Positions 41,701-50,875 of a DNA stretch of 64,000 nt are shown piece by piece. The position numbers were made by a program, and so were the translations under genes. Each line of letters begins with the position of its first letter. Position 1 is the first letter of the stretch. The notes beneath the pieces are model-generated. The model ran no database searches. It saw nothing but the letters and a program-made list of their open reading frames with translations, and was not told the origin of the DNA. Origin of the DNA: an uncultured Agathobaculum sp. (GTDB lineage: Bacteria > Bacillota > Clostridia > Oscillospirales > Butyricicoccaceae); NCBI GenBank assembly GCA_934504345.1, contig CAKSVR010000010.1, forward strand, positions 1 through 64,000, in the 5' to 3' direction.

Positions 41701-44700
41701 CTCTGCTGACTGCGTGACCATCATGGGCAGCTATAAAAAGGTATTCGCAGACGGCACGGTAACAGCGGAGCAGGCGGACGGTCATACACATGACGGTACA
41801 TCCTGCACTGTGCTGACCAACATTGCTGATACGCTGGAAACCGGTCACTACTTCCTGCAAGACGATGTGGAGGCTACCAAGCAGCTGGTTATCCCGGATA
41901 ATGCCAACGTCACCATCTGCCTGAACGGCCACAGCTGGACCGGCTATGAGGCTGCGGAAAAGGACAATACAGACCCCGCCATCAAGCTGGGCAAGAATGC
42001 CACGCTGACCATCATGGACGACAGCACGGGCAAGACCGGTACTATTTCCGCCGAACGGCTGATGCAGGTTCCCGCTGGCGCAACGCTGAACCTCAACAGC
42101 GGCGACGTGACTCATCCGTATAAAAACCGCGCACTCTCCTGTATCGATAACGCCGGCGGTACGGTCAACTTCAACGGCGGCACGAGCACCGTGACGAACA
42201 CGACAGCGCCCTTCCTCACCGGCACTGGCACTGTGAACGTCAATGGCGGCACTTGGTGCGTGAACTCGCATGGCTTTGCCGTCCTCACCGGCGGTACACT
42301 GAATCTGACCGACGGTAAGGTGCAGTATGGGATTGATCCAAAATATTTTTCTTGCGTGCTGATCTCTGCGGAGAACACGAAAGTCAACCTCAGCGGCACG
42401 ACTGTTGCGGCGTGTACCGTGGAAGAGGGGAGCAGTGGCGGAACGGCCATGGAGCTGAAAGACAGCAGTACGCTGACCATGACCGGCGGCGAACTGCGCG
42501 GTCTGAATGCGCTGAAGGTAGGCGAAGGCTCTACCGCCACCCTGACGAAAGGCTCTGTGTCGGGCAAGCCTTTCACGGGCGACAGATTTGCCAACCAGAG
42601 ATCTGCCAGCGACGGCCGAACCTTTGAAAACGCCGGAACGCTGACGGTGGAGGCCGATATGACCATCACGGGCTCGAACAACTTCCTGAAAAACACCGGC
42701 ACGGCCACCATTAAGTGCGGCGGCATGAATGTCGATGGCACCATGTTCGAAATCGGCGGCGGCACGTTCAATGCGAATTTCACAGATAAACTCATTGCCA
42801 GCACCATGTTCAAGATCACCGAGGGCGGCTCTTGCACCATCGACGGCGGCGAATTTGAAACGAAATATTCCGGCGGGGGCGATAATTACGGCCTCGGCAC
42901 GATGTTCGATGTGGATGGCGGCACCCTTACGGTAAAGGGCGGCACCTTCACCACGGGCGGCGTGATGTTCGATCTGTTCGGTCCGAATGGCAGCAATGAC
43001 AATAAAGGTATTGCCAACATCTCCGGCGGTACCTTCACCATGGGCACCCAAAACTGCCAATTCTTCAAGCTGGGCGTGGGCAATGGCGGCAGTGGCGGAG
43101 GTATCGCCAATGTGACCGGCGGTACATTCCGGGAAAGCACCGGTATTCGGACGGATGATAGGAATGATGGCTACTTTGTCTACGGAAACGGCGAACAGAA
43201 CGCACTGCGGCTGTCCGGCGGCATCACTCTGCCCACCGGCGAACTGAAGATTTACCTGAACGGCAGTTCCGGCAGCGGTATCAATCTGGAAAATGAGCTG
43301 AATCACAAGTTCACGCTGCTGACCTCCAGCGGTGACAGCGCCTACTATCTGAGTGCGGAGAACACGCAGTGGATCGATGAACAAAAGGCGCTCTACACGC
43401 TTCCTGCCGGTTATGTGCTGGATTATTCGGATTCGTCCAAACGTATGCGCCTGTACAAGAAAGAGGGCCATCAGCACAGCGAAACGGAAACCTACTCTAA
43501 TAAGGTAACCTCGAACACCAAGATAATCTGGGGCAGAGCCTACCTGAGTGAGGATGTGACCATTGATGGCACTGGGCTTGAAAACGGCAAGCTGCAGGTT
43601 GGCGACAGTACGACGAGTTATCTCTGCCTGAACGGCAAGACCCTGACACTGCTGAACGGCATCGTGCTGGATGTTAGACTCGGCAGCCGCATCTCCAGCC
43701 TTGCAACTGAGGGATGCGGCAAGATTATCGGCGGAGTGATGACTGACGGTCATAGTACTACGGCTAGGTTTGAAAATGTAGATATTTCCAGCGATACGCA
43801 GGACACTACGCTGAAAACATACGGTTATCCCGCTGATAATTTGACACTGACTAACACCAACGTCATCAACAGTAAGTCCGGCGGCACGGCGGTTTTCCTC
43901 AGCGGCAACTATCAGTGGGGGAACTCCACGAACGCATACACGTTCACTGACAGCACTATCACCGGTCCGGAGGACGGCATTGCCGTTGATGCACGGCAGC
44001 AGCGGTCGCAAATCACTCTGTATGGCACCGTGAACATCAGCGGCGGCAAGGGTCTGTATTTTGCATCCGAAGACGGCAGCATTCAGCTCAGCAGTAATTT
44101 TAACGAGAACTCTCGTATTGAAATCACGCCGGGCAGGACTTTTAGCATCAGCTTGAGCGATGCCAAATTTGCAGATTGCTTTGTCAACCTCGATCCCGCC
44201 AACTATGTGAAGCATCTCAGCGGCAAAACTTTGTACTTTATTAAAATCGATGCCGATACGGCGAGCGACACCAACAAGGTAACAGTGACCGCCAGCCCGG
44301 ACAAGGTGGACTACAACGGCTCTGTGACCCTTACGGCGACTTATGACAACAGCAACCGGGAGTACCCATACTGCCACTGGTATCAGGTGGATGCCGAGGG
44401 CAATGCCACTCTCATCAAGGGTGCTGATGGCTGGACCTACACGACCCCGGCTCTGACAAAGGACACGACCTACCGTGCCGTGGTGGTCAGCCACCGCAAG
44501 GACTATGACATTCGGTATTATTGGTACCGACTCCCCTCCGAGGATGTCACTGTAAATCTCAACGCCCAGCCCGATACCTTTAACGCGGACAGCGTCACAG
44601 CGGCAGACCTTACCTACACCGGCGAGTCACAGTCCGGCTACACCGGCACACCGGCGTTCACAAACTGGACCGGCACGCCGACTGTCACCTATGAGCGCGT

Positions 44701-47700
44701 TACGGGCGAGGGCGCGAACAAGACCTACACACCGACCACCGCCGAGAACAGCGGCGCGGAGAGCAACGGCGGCGCACCCGCTTACGCCGGAACCTATCGC
44801 GTGACCTTCGCGATTCCGGGCGGAGCGGCGTATGTCGGCAGCGGCACGCTGGAGTTCACGATTGCACCGAAAACGCTGACCATTTCCGGCGTAACCGCAG
44901 AAAACCGCGATTATGCTCCGAATAAGACCGACGTTACACTGACTGGCGGCACGCTGGAGGGCGTTGCAGAGGTCGATGCCGGTAAGGTAAGCTTTGCCCT
45001 CGGCAGCGGCACAATGTCTGATGCCAACGCTGGCGAGAACAAGACCGTCACGACCAATATCACCCTGAACGGCGCAAAGGCGGGCAACTACACGCTGACC
45101 CAGCCTGACGTTACAGTCACGATCGGCAAAATCGATCCTACCTGCACCGCGCCCTCGAATCTGACTGCCGTCTACGGTCAGAAACTGGGGGACATTGCGC
45201 TGACAAACCCGGCTGGCAATACCCCCGGTAAATGGACATGGACGAATGAGAACACCTCCGTTGGCAATGTTTCCAGCGCGGCACAGACCTTTACGGCAAC
45301 CTTTACGCCGACTGACACGACAAACTACAACACCAAGGAGAATATTGCGGTTTCTGTTACGGTAAACAAGGCTGCTCACGAAAATGAAACCCTTACCGGC
45401 TCTGCGAAGTACGGCAACAGCGGTACGGTGAATTTGAGCAGCAAGATCGTTTCCGGCGGTACGGTGGCGTATGTGTCCACAACCGGAGAGGCGGCGCTGA
45501 CCGCAGATCCGACCATTACGGCTGACAATAAGCTGCGTTTTGCGTTTACCGACACCGCAGACAACGCAAATAAGACTGCTATGGTCACCCTCAATGTCAC
45601 CAGCGCAAACTATGCGGAGTACCAGATTGTCGTTACGCTGACGGCGAACGACAAGGACACGCAGACCATCACCGCCAACGACATCAACGTAACCTACGGC
45701 GATACGGATAAGAGCGTAACAGCAACAGGCACCCACGGCACAGTGACCTATGCAGTGAAATCCGGTGAAGATGTGGTAACGGTAGATACGGCCACCGGCG
45801 CACTGACTACTATCAAGGCAGGCAGTGCTGTCGTAACGGTTATCGCTGCGGGCGACAAGGACTACAAGCCTGCCGCAAAGGATGTTACCGTAACGGTGAA
45901 CAGAGCGGCGCTGTCCGGCATCACCGTGAAGATGGATGGCTATACCTACGGCGGAACCGTTTCTGTACCCTCCATTACCGGCGAGAACAAGGGCAATGGT
46001 ACTGTAACCTATTACTACAACACCACAAACAGCAATCAGAACGGCACAGAGTGGAAGAATATGACGGCTGACAAGCTGGATGCCGATACCTACTATCTGT
46101 ATGCGGTAATTGCGGAAACAGAGAATTATCAGGCGTTTACCACACCTGCTGCGGCGTTTACGGTCAGCAAGGCAAATGCCACTGCGGCCGCGCCCACAGC
46201 GAAGAGCGGCTTGACCTATAACGGCAAGGCACAGACTCTGGTCGAGGGCGGAACAGCTGTCGGCGGTACTATGTACTATCAGGTAACATCGGCGGATGTT
46301 ACTATCGCTCCGGCTGAACTCACGGAAACGACCGCTTCGGCAGAAAATGCAGGCAGCTACAAGGTTTGGTACTGTGTCAAGGGTGACAAGAACCATAATG
46401 ATACCGGCGTTCAGGCGGCAGAGGTGCGTATCGCTCCGAAGTCCCTGCTGGACAGCGATTTTACCATCAACGAAACGCAGGCGGTCTATAACGGTGAAGC
46501 GCAGAATGTGGACTATACCACGAACCTGACATTGGGCACCGACTTTACGGTTGGCGGAACCGACAGCCTGACCGAGGTGGCCGCAAGCCCTGTAACCGTT
46601 ACTTTCACCGGTACGGGCAATTACACCGGCACGATCAACAAGGCATGGAACCTGCGGCAAGCAGACTATACCGGCAACAAGGCGGCTTCCGGCAATGCAA
46701 TGTACAGCCAGAGCAATACGATTGATCTGGCGAACCTGATCCAGTCCGGCGGCACGCTGGGAACGGTGACGGTTTCTGCTGATGTGGATTCGGTTCTGGA
46801 CGGAACCCCGACACTGAACGACAATAAGCTGACGTTTAAGTTCGTGAATGATTCCGATAAGATCGGCAAGACCGCAACGGTGACGATTCCGGTTACCGGC
46901 TGCACGAATTACAAGGAGTATACTATCGAAGTAACGCTGACCGTGTCTAAAAAGGATGCTGCCAATATCGGCGCAATCGATGGCGTGCCCGCGACTGTCA
47001 CCTACGGTGATGCGGACTTTACCCTGACCGCCAAGGCGGAAAACGCTGGTAACGGAACAGGCACTTGGAGCTGGAGTTCCAGTGATTCTTCCGTACTGCG
47101 TGTGACCGGCACCGGTACCACCGCTGCGGTGAAGATTTTGAAGGCTGGTTCGGCAACCGTCACGGCAACTTATGAGTCGGATACCACCTACGGTACGCAG
47201 ACGGCAGGCATCACAGTAAATCAGAAGGTACTCACCCTTACGGCGAAAGACCAGAGTATCTATGTGAACGGAACGGTGCCTGATCTGAGCAAGCCGACAA
47301 AGGATACCCATTATACGGTGACCGGCCTGCTGGACAGTGATACGCTGGGCGGCACGATCACCATGCAGTATCAGAAGGACGGCGCGGAGGTTGCCAAGCC
47401 CGATGTGACAACGACCGGCAGCTATGACATTGCCATCAGCGGCGGCGATGCCGGCGGCAACTACAAGATTTCGTACACATCCGGCACGCTGACAATTAAA
47501 CGTTCGTCCGGCGGCGCTGGCGGCAGTGCTGGCGGCATCAGCAATCCCGGCTATTCCGTCACCGCGCCGGGCACAGCCGAGAACGGCTCTGTCACCACCA
47601 GCTCGAAGAACGCCGCAAAGGGCAGCACGGTCACGGTTACGGTCAAGCCCGATGACGGCTATCAGCTCGATAAGCTGACCGTTGCCGATGCAAAGGGCAA

Positions 47701-48304
47701 CACCATTACCGTCACCAAGAAGTCCGATGGCAAGTATACCTTTACCATGCCGGACAGCAAGGTAACGATCACGCCGACTTTCCGCAAAATTGAGGACACC
47801 AAGCCCTCGAAGAACGGCTTTGATGACGTTGCTTCTTCCGCATGGTACGCTGACGCGGTTCAGTACGTCACCGACAAGGGTCTGATGAACGGCACCGGCG
47901 ACAACAAGTTCTCCCCGAGAGCAACGACCACCCGCGGTATGCTGATGACCATTCTGGCTCGCTATGCGGGCGAGGACACCACCGGCGGCGCTGCCTGGTA
48001 CGAGAAGGGCATGAACTGGGCCAAGGCCAACGGCGTTTCCGACGGCACCAACCCGACTGTCAACATCACCCGTGAACAGCTCGTTACCATGCTGTACCGC
48101 TATGCCGGTTCTCCGGCCGCTAACGGTTCGCTGGATGGCTTCTCCGATGCTGCAAGCGTAAGTGCTTATGCTGTAAACGCGATGCAGTGGGCGGTTGCCA
48201 ACGGTATTCTCAACGGCTCGGACGGCAAGCTGAACCCGCAGGATAACGCAACCCGTGCTGAGGTTGCCGCAATCCTCATGCGCTTCTGCGAGATGGGCAA
48301 GTAA
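38777..48304 (+). CDS. giant SLH-anchored surface protein, 3,175 residues
   Basis: The start at 38777 follows a strong AAGGAGGA, and the signal peptide (VLALFLSVVMCLSMLPAGAFA) ends near residue 43. Four large beta-helix-like modules follow. Each opens with a His-rich HTH/HTD/HQH motif (near residues 52, 528, 1002 and 1564) and a recurring pattern of YYL..D, I.IPD and V.ICLNGHT. From about residue 1935 come MBG/Ig-like repeats (for example LTYTGESQSGYTGTP, VTYGDTDKSVTATG, LTYNGKAQTL). An InlB-B-like repeat lies near residue 2925 (GYQLDKLTV..FTMPDSKVTITPTF), and three SLH domains follow from about residue 3013 to the end. There is no LPXTG motif. It is likely an adhesin or S-layer-associated protein. 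Confidence 0.9.
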   Translation: MRKQTRHGAPHAPTDTRWGKKVLALFLSVVMCLSMLPAGAFAADSTTGENAHTHDSSWTALTTATYGNAIQSKIYNPKAKQEEGESPYPAGTYRFYLDENIEPENSSSYIVSAKAGQHIIICMNGHTLKGYTFNGLALFRAEPGGTVTFCDCVGTGAIVAKVNPNDTTQTDGVAEVVDSNTWLTEKLDGGIVNLYGGTLKSENPKGSVITADYHQEYRDDYNAGHINIYGGAVEAKRGQAAIAAARHATLTIAGGSTITGDVYASDMTIGTAGGDKVIINGVLKSAEEATTIQSLVNTNITKLEANASYKNPIESCTIGEISGSANVTIKDSTILTGTLNMYNSDLPENRDVTIINSNLHDTVVGGRNITIENDPASGYTVGSIKAKEFYIWQDETVERSAVSLSGVTVNGNVTIDQSSENITASTLTLKDTTVTGTVRTAGSADTITVDGAVNVEGRIELKDGQKITIGENLSTNNSKINISCEQPGDIIQNPGTNTNLGPVFTSTDGELTFDNKGQVTYAPQNNTTHTDDATYTALIDGGTLKSGHYYLSRDLVLTKPIVIPNGAEVTLCLHGFDLTASSEINMIENSGTLHLQNCMTFSGNYSTIRYTGTSTFATVIQNYPTAKLDFVDYKTPSGSDGFCRLNIDGGAATAIENRGTFTWNVQLNSDRHGTITSAGPKTINNQSGGTLTINGPGVVKNTSTNSTYMALYNNGTVNLNYSSSAPSFSKRESYPTIVAEGEGSAIVTTADMTICSPVIGKSTSSAALVIDEGCNVQIVDNGQLYTDPQAGSVTNSNGSAIEIRRSSTLTVNGTVTGKGSDKNGAIINSNSTVIVNVDMNDSSVSTNGGTFTSAKNFSNTPIMVKGGTVTLTGSTLTGSAITATGGTLNLTNCTSTNSPVTITGAAVNVDGGSYTSGSNINLNDGSLTLSGAAKVNSNAQIVLTSGKTIAMSGATNDLRVNVQVAGTGPVATGVPSADCVTIMGSYKKVFADGTVTAEQADGHTHDGTSCTVLTNIADTLETGHYFLQDDVEATKQLVIPDNANVTICLNGHSWTGYEAAEKDNTDPAIKLGKNATLTIMDDSTGKTGTISAERLMQVPAGATLNLNSGDVTHPYKNRALSCIDNAGGTVNFNGGTSTVTNTTAPFLTGTGTVNVNGGTWCVNSHGFAVLTGGTLNLTDGKVQYGIDPKYFSCVLISAENTKVNLSGTTVAACTVEEGSSGGTAMELKDSSTLTMTGGELRGLNALKVGEGSTATLTKGSVSGKPFTGDRFANQRSASDGRTFENAGTLTVEADMTITGSNNFLKNTGTATIKCGGMNVDGTMFEIGGGTFNANFTDKLIASTMFKITEGGSCTIDGGEFETKYSGGGDNYGLGTMFDVDGGTLTVKGGTFTTGGVMFDLFGPNGSNDNKGIANISGGTFTMGTQNCQFFKLGVGNGGSGGGIANVTGGTFRESTGIRTDDRNDGYFVYGNGEQNALRLSGGITLPTGELKIYLNGSSGSGINLENELNHKFTLLTSSGDSAYYLSAENTQWIDEQKALYTLPAGYVLDYSDSSKRMRLYKKEGHQHSETETYSNKVTSNTKIIWGRAYLSEDVTIDGTGLENGKLQVGDSTTSYLCLNGKTLTLLNGIVLDVRLGSRISSLATEGCGKIIGGVMTDGHSTTARFENVDISSDTQDTTLKTYGYPADNLTLTNTNVINSKSGGTAVFLSGNYQWGNSTNAYTFTDSTITGPEDGIAVDARQQRSQITLYGTVNISGGKGLYFASEDGSIQLSSNFNENSRIEITPGRTFSISLSDAKFADCFVNLDPANYVKHLSGKTLYFIKIDADTASDTNKVTVTASPDKVDYNGSVTLTATYDNSNREYPYCHWYQVDAEGNATLIKGADGWTYTTPALTKDTTYRAVVVSHRKDYDIRYYWYRLPSEDVTVNLNAQPDTFNADSVTAADLTYTGESQSGYTGTPAFTNWTGTPTVTYERVTGEGANKTYTPTTAENSGAESNGGAPAYAGTYRVTFAIPGGAAYVGSGTLEFTIAPKTLTISGVTAENRDYAPNKTDVTLTGGTLEGVAEVDAGKVSFALGSGTMSDANAGENKTVTTNITLNGAKAGNYTLTQPDVTVTIGKIDPTCTAPSNLTAVYGQKLGDIALTNPAGNTPGKWTWTNENTSVGNVSSAAQTFTATFTPTDTTNYNTKENIAVSVTVNKAAHENETLTGSAKYGNSGTVNLSSKIVSGGTVAYVSTTGEAALTADPTITADNKLRFAFTDTADNANKTAMVTLNVTSANYAEYQIVVTLTANDKDTQTITANDINVTYGDTDKSVTATGTHGTVTYAVKSGEDVVTVDTATGALTTIKAGSAVVTVIAAGDKDYKPAAKDVTVTVNRAALSGITVKMDGYTYGGTVSVPSITGENKGNGTVTYYYNTTNSNQNGTEWKNMTADKLDADTYYLYAVIAETENYQAFTTPAAAFTVSKANATAAAPTAKSGLTYNGKAQTLVEGGTAVGGTMYYQVTSADVTIAPAELTETTASAENAGSYKVWYCVKGDKNHNDTGVQAAEVRIAPKSLLDSDFTINETQAVYNGEAQNVDYTTNLTLGTDFTVGGTDSLTEVAASPVTVTFTGTGNYTGTINKAWNLRQADYTGNKAASGNAMYSQSNTIDLANLIQSGGTLGTVTVSADVDSVLDGTPTLNDNKLTFKFVNDSDKIGKTATVTIPVTGCTNYKEYTIEVTLTVSKKDAANIGAIDGVPATVTYGDADFTLTAKAENAGNGTGTWSWSSSDSSVLRVTGTGTTAAVKILKAGSATVTATYESDTTYGTQTAGITVNQKVLTLTAKDQSIYVNGTVPDLSKPTKDTHYTVTGLLDSDTLGGTITMQYQKDGAEVAKPDVTTTGSYDIAISGGDAGGNYKISYTSGTLTIKRSSGGAGGSAGGISNPGYSVTAPGTAENGSVTTSSKNAAKGSTVTVTVKPDDGYQLDKLTVADAKGNTITVTKKSDGKYTFTMPDSKVTITPTFRKIEDTKPSKNGFDDVASSAWYADAVQYVTDKGLMNGTGDNKFSPRATTTRGMLMTILARYAGEDTTGGAAWYEKGMNWAKANGVSDGTNPTVNITREQLVTMLYRYAGSPAANGSLDGFSDAASVSAYAVNAMQWAVANGILNGSDGKLNPQDNATRAEVAAILMRFCEMGK

Positions 48305-48313
48305 ACCTTATAC

Positions 48314-48347
48314 AGAGAAAAAGCACAGCTTGGCTGTGCTTTTTCTG
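48314..48347 (+). terminator. terminator of the giant SLH gene
   Basis: AGAAAAAGCACAGC and GCTGTGCTTTTTCT form a perfect 14-bp stem with a three-base loop, about ten bases after the stop codon. Confidence 0.9.
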
Positions 48348-48652
48348 TTTTCTCTCCATTTTCATCTGTATATTATAGAGAAGTAAGCAGATTATCTTAC
48401 AGTTATTTGTCTCTTTGGATTCGGACAAATGTTTCAGTTGATATTTGAAAAAATCCTACAATCTACAGGTCGTACTTGATCTGACAGCGTGCCGCTCCTC
48501 CCAATCCGGCGCGCTGTTATGCTTGGTGGGGCTTTAATCCGTGAAAGTGGAGCTGAAAGTCCGTGCGGATGCCGCTATATGGGCGATTTATGCATTAAGA
48601 ACAATTCCAACGATTTCGCAATAAAAACGCTGTTGCAAAAGGAAAAATCAGG

Positions 48653-48681
48653 TTGATTTTTGCGGCAAAGTGTGATACCAT
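48653..48681 (+). promoter_or_regulatory. probable promoter of the second SLH gene
   Basis: TTGATT (48653-48658) and TACCAT (48676-48681) are 17 bp apart. The match is moderate, four of six in each box. Confidence 0.4.
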
Positions 48682-48732
48682 TACAATTAGATTTAAGTCG
48701 TGATTACTAACACGATATGGGAGGAAAGTTCC

Positions 48733-50619
48733 ATGAAAAAATATCGGCTCCTGTCTGGTGCAGTGGCGGCGGCGCTGGTAGCTTCTATGGCTACGGTTCC
48801 GGCACTGGCAGCAGACTTCAAGGACACGGATAACCACTGGGCCAAGGATGCGATCAATCGTTGGTCTGACTACGGCGTTGTAAAGGGTTCGAACGGTGAG
48901 TTCCGTCCGGACAGCGCAATGACTCGTGCAGAGTTTGCACAGGTAATTGCAAACCTGCTGCACCTGCCGGATGCATCGAGCAGCGTTTCTTTCAATGACG
49001 TTGCCGATACTGACTGGTTTGCAAGCGCAATCAAGAGCTGTGCAGCAGCCGGCATCCTCAAGGGTGACGGCACCAATGCAAACCCGACAGCAGCGATCAC
49101 CCGCGAAGAAGCAATGGTAATGCTCGGTCGTGCGCTGGGCGTTGCAGAGAAAACCGGTTCGCTGAATTACAGTGATGCAAATCAGGTTGCTTCTTGGGCA
49201 GAGGGCTTTGTCAAGGCAATGACTGACAAGGGCTATGTTCACGGTGTAGGCGCAAACACACTGGCACCGAAGAACAACATTAACCGTGCATCGCTGATGA
49301 CCATTGTTGACAATGCTATCAAGGCATATGCCAATAAGGCAAACAGCAGTGTAACGGCTGCTTCCGAGGGCATCACTCTGGTTGTTGAACCGGGTGTTAC
49401 CGTAAGCGGTGCGGCAAACGATCTGGTTGTGGCAGGCGGCGCTAAAGGCGGCACGACCGCAGTAACCGATGGCAGTAAAGTCACTGATACGCTGACAGTT
49501 ACCACGCAGAACGCAACGGTTGTTCTGAAATCGAAGTCTTCGGCTGAAAATGCTGTTCTGACAGCAAATGCAACAAATAGCAAGATTGTCGTAGAGAACG
49601 GCTCTACTATCGGCACGGTAGCTGTGAATGCAAATGGTGCAAAACTGGAAGGTGCAGGTAAGGTAACGAACGCAACTGTGAATGCGAATAATGTTACATT
49701 CGATATTGCTGGTACGAATCTGAGCGTTGGCTCCGGTGCAAATGGTACGACTTCCTTTAACACTAAGTGGGCTGCTGGCCAGAAGGGTATTACCAAGAAA
49801 CCCTCTAGCGGCGGTGGCGGTTCGTCCACTTCGTACAACTTCATTTCCGATCTGACTGACGGCAAAGCACAACTTACTGAAGATGTCACCGTGGACGCAA
49901 CTAAGTTGGCAGCAGCTTTGACACAGACTACGACGATCGATTTGAATGGCAAAACACTGACTGTCAATGCTGCTGATGGAAAGGCTTGTACCGTAAACAA
50001 TGCGCTGACTATCAGCAACGGCACGGTTAAAGGTACTGGTATTCAGTTTGTAACTGCTCTGTTTGATGTTAAGAATTCGCTTACGCTTGATAAGGTCAAT
50101 ATGACCTCTAACGGTTCTGTTGTTATGGTAGGCGCAAATGCTACTGTTAGCATCGAGGGCGGCTCCTTAACCACTACTGGCGATGGCGTATACTGCATTG
50201 CAACTAATGCAATCGACTCGAAGGCATCTGTTGGCGGCATTACGGTAAAGAACTGTACGTTGACTACCACGGCAGCGGATTCCTGTGCATTTATGCTGAA
50301 TATTGGCGGCAAGGCTACACTGGATGGCTGCACCATCAATGGCCAGCGTCAGGGCGTTGTTGTTCGTTCTGGTTCGGTAGATATTAAGAGCTGCAAAATC
50401 GGTAAAACTTCTGAGCAGTGGAATGAAACAAACAAGTGGGCTTCCGGTAACGAAGTTGCTGATGGTTCTGTAGTTGTAGGTGCTAATGGTGTATATGGTC
50501 CGGTGGGTAAGGTTTCTATTGACAGCGCTACTACTGTTGATGGACGCATCATTAAGGCCAATAGTGCTAATCTGGAGAATAACACCAGCAAGCTTGCATT
50601 GGAATGGTCGATTAGCTAA
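48733..50619 (+). CDS. SLH-domain surface protein with beta-helix C-terminal region
   Basis: The 628-residue protein starts at 48733 behind GGGAGGAAAG and has a signal peptide ending at VPALAA. Three N-terminal SLH domains follow (DNHWAKDAINRWSDYGVV..TRAEFAQVI; DWFASAIKSCAAAGIL..TREEAMVML; WAEGFVKAMTDKGYV..NRASLMTIV). They anchor it to the cell-wall secondary polymer. The rest is rich in Thr, Val, Asn and Gly with a GGGGSSTS linker and beta-helix-like repeats. SLH at the N terminus contrasts with the giant neighbour, where SLH is C-terminal. It may be an S-layer component. Confidence 0.92.
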   Translation: MKKYRLLSGAVAAALVASMATVPALAADFKDTDNHWAKDAINRWSDYGVVKGSNGEFRPDSAMTRAEFAQVIANLLHLPDASSSVSFNDVADTDWFASAIKSCAAAGILKGDGTNANPTAAITREEAMVMLGRALGVAEKTGSLNYSDANQVASWAEGFVKAMTDKGYVHGVGANTLAPKNNINRASLMTIVDNAIKAYANKANSSVTAASEGITLVVEPGVTVSGAANDLVVAGGAKGGTTAVTDGSKVTDTLTVTTQNATVVLKSKSSAENAVLTANATNSKIVVENGSTIGTVAVNANGAKLEGAGKVTNATVNANNVTFDIAGTNLSVGSGANGTTSFNTKWAAGQKGITKKPSSGGGGSSTSYNFISDLTDGKAQLTEDVTVDATKLAAALTQTTTIDLNGKTLTVNAADGKACTVNNALTISNGTVKGTGIQFVTALFDVKNSLTLDKVNMTSNGSVVMVGANATVSIEGGSLTTTGDGVYCIATNAIDSKASVGGITVKNCTLTTTAADSCAFMLNIGGKATLDGCTINGQRQGVVVRSGSVDIKSCKIGKTSEQWNETNKWASGNEVADGSVVVGANGVYGPVGKVSIDSATTVDGRIIKANSANLENNTSKLALEWSIS

Positions 50620-50629
50620 ATTTAATTTC

Positions 50630-50663
50630 AAAAGTGCTCTGCTCAAGCAGAGCACTTTTTATT
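50630..50663 (+). terminator. terminator of the second SLH gene
   Basis: AAAAGTGCTCTGC and GCAGAGCACTTTTT form a perfect stem with a TCAA loop and T tail, ten bases after the stop codon. Confidence 0.92.
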
Positions 50664-50709
50664 TCTCATAAAACTTCACAGATAATTTTCATTTTTGACA
50701 TTGCTAACG

Positions 50710-50718
50710 TGGTACAAT
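50710..50718 (+). promoter_or_regulatory. extended -10 promoter of the 44-residue ORF
   Basis: TGGTACAAT matches an extended -10 element. A TTGACA lies upstream at 50695-50700, but only 12 bp away, which is too close to act as a normal -35 box. Confidence 0.4.
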
Positions 50719-50740
50719 AACCGCATTAGGAGGGTTGAAA

Positions 50741-50875
50741 ATGCTCTTTTGGATAATTACAGGTTCGTGTGCTATATTTTCGACGATTATCTGTGTATCG
50801 TGTATTGTGGTCGGCGCACGCAGCGAACAGGACAAAAGATGTGAAAACACGATGGATAAAAAAGATAATGCATGA
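50741..50875 (+). CDS. 44-residue small membrane protein
   Basis: The ORF has a strong ribosome site (AGGAGGGTTGAAA) directly before its ATG and its own likely promoter. It encodes a hydrophobic helix (MLFWIITGSCAIFSTIICVS.., about residues 1-25) followed by a charged tail (ARSEQDKRCENTMDKKDNA). I recognise no family. The good translation signals make it more credible than its length suggests. It lies at the left edge of a region of decayed PTS genes. Confidence 0.6.
   Translation: MLFWIITGSCAIFSTIICVSCIVVGARSEQDKRCENTMDKKDNA

Larger units (their letters stand above)
48305..48732 (+). other. leader region of the second SLH gene
   Basis: After the terminator at 48314-48347, the stretch 48480-48600 is GC-richer and looks structured. 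It holds GCGTGCCGC pairing with GCGCGC-type sequence near 48490-48520, then a CTGAAAGTCCGTGCGGATGC segment at about 48551-48570 that recalls a cobalamin-riboswitch core. A short A/T hairpin at 48643-48661 and a promoter at 48653-48681 come next. No gene is visible. Confidence 0.5.

Noticed and set aside
41126..47311. Very long minus-strand open frames (1,122 and 894 codons) opposite the giant SLH gene
   Set aside because: They lie wholly antisense to a gene with a signal peptide, repeats, SLH domains and a strong ribosome site. Their translations are low-complexity mirrors of the Thr/Gly/Asn codon pattern and show no domains.
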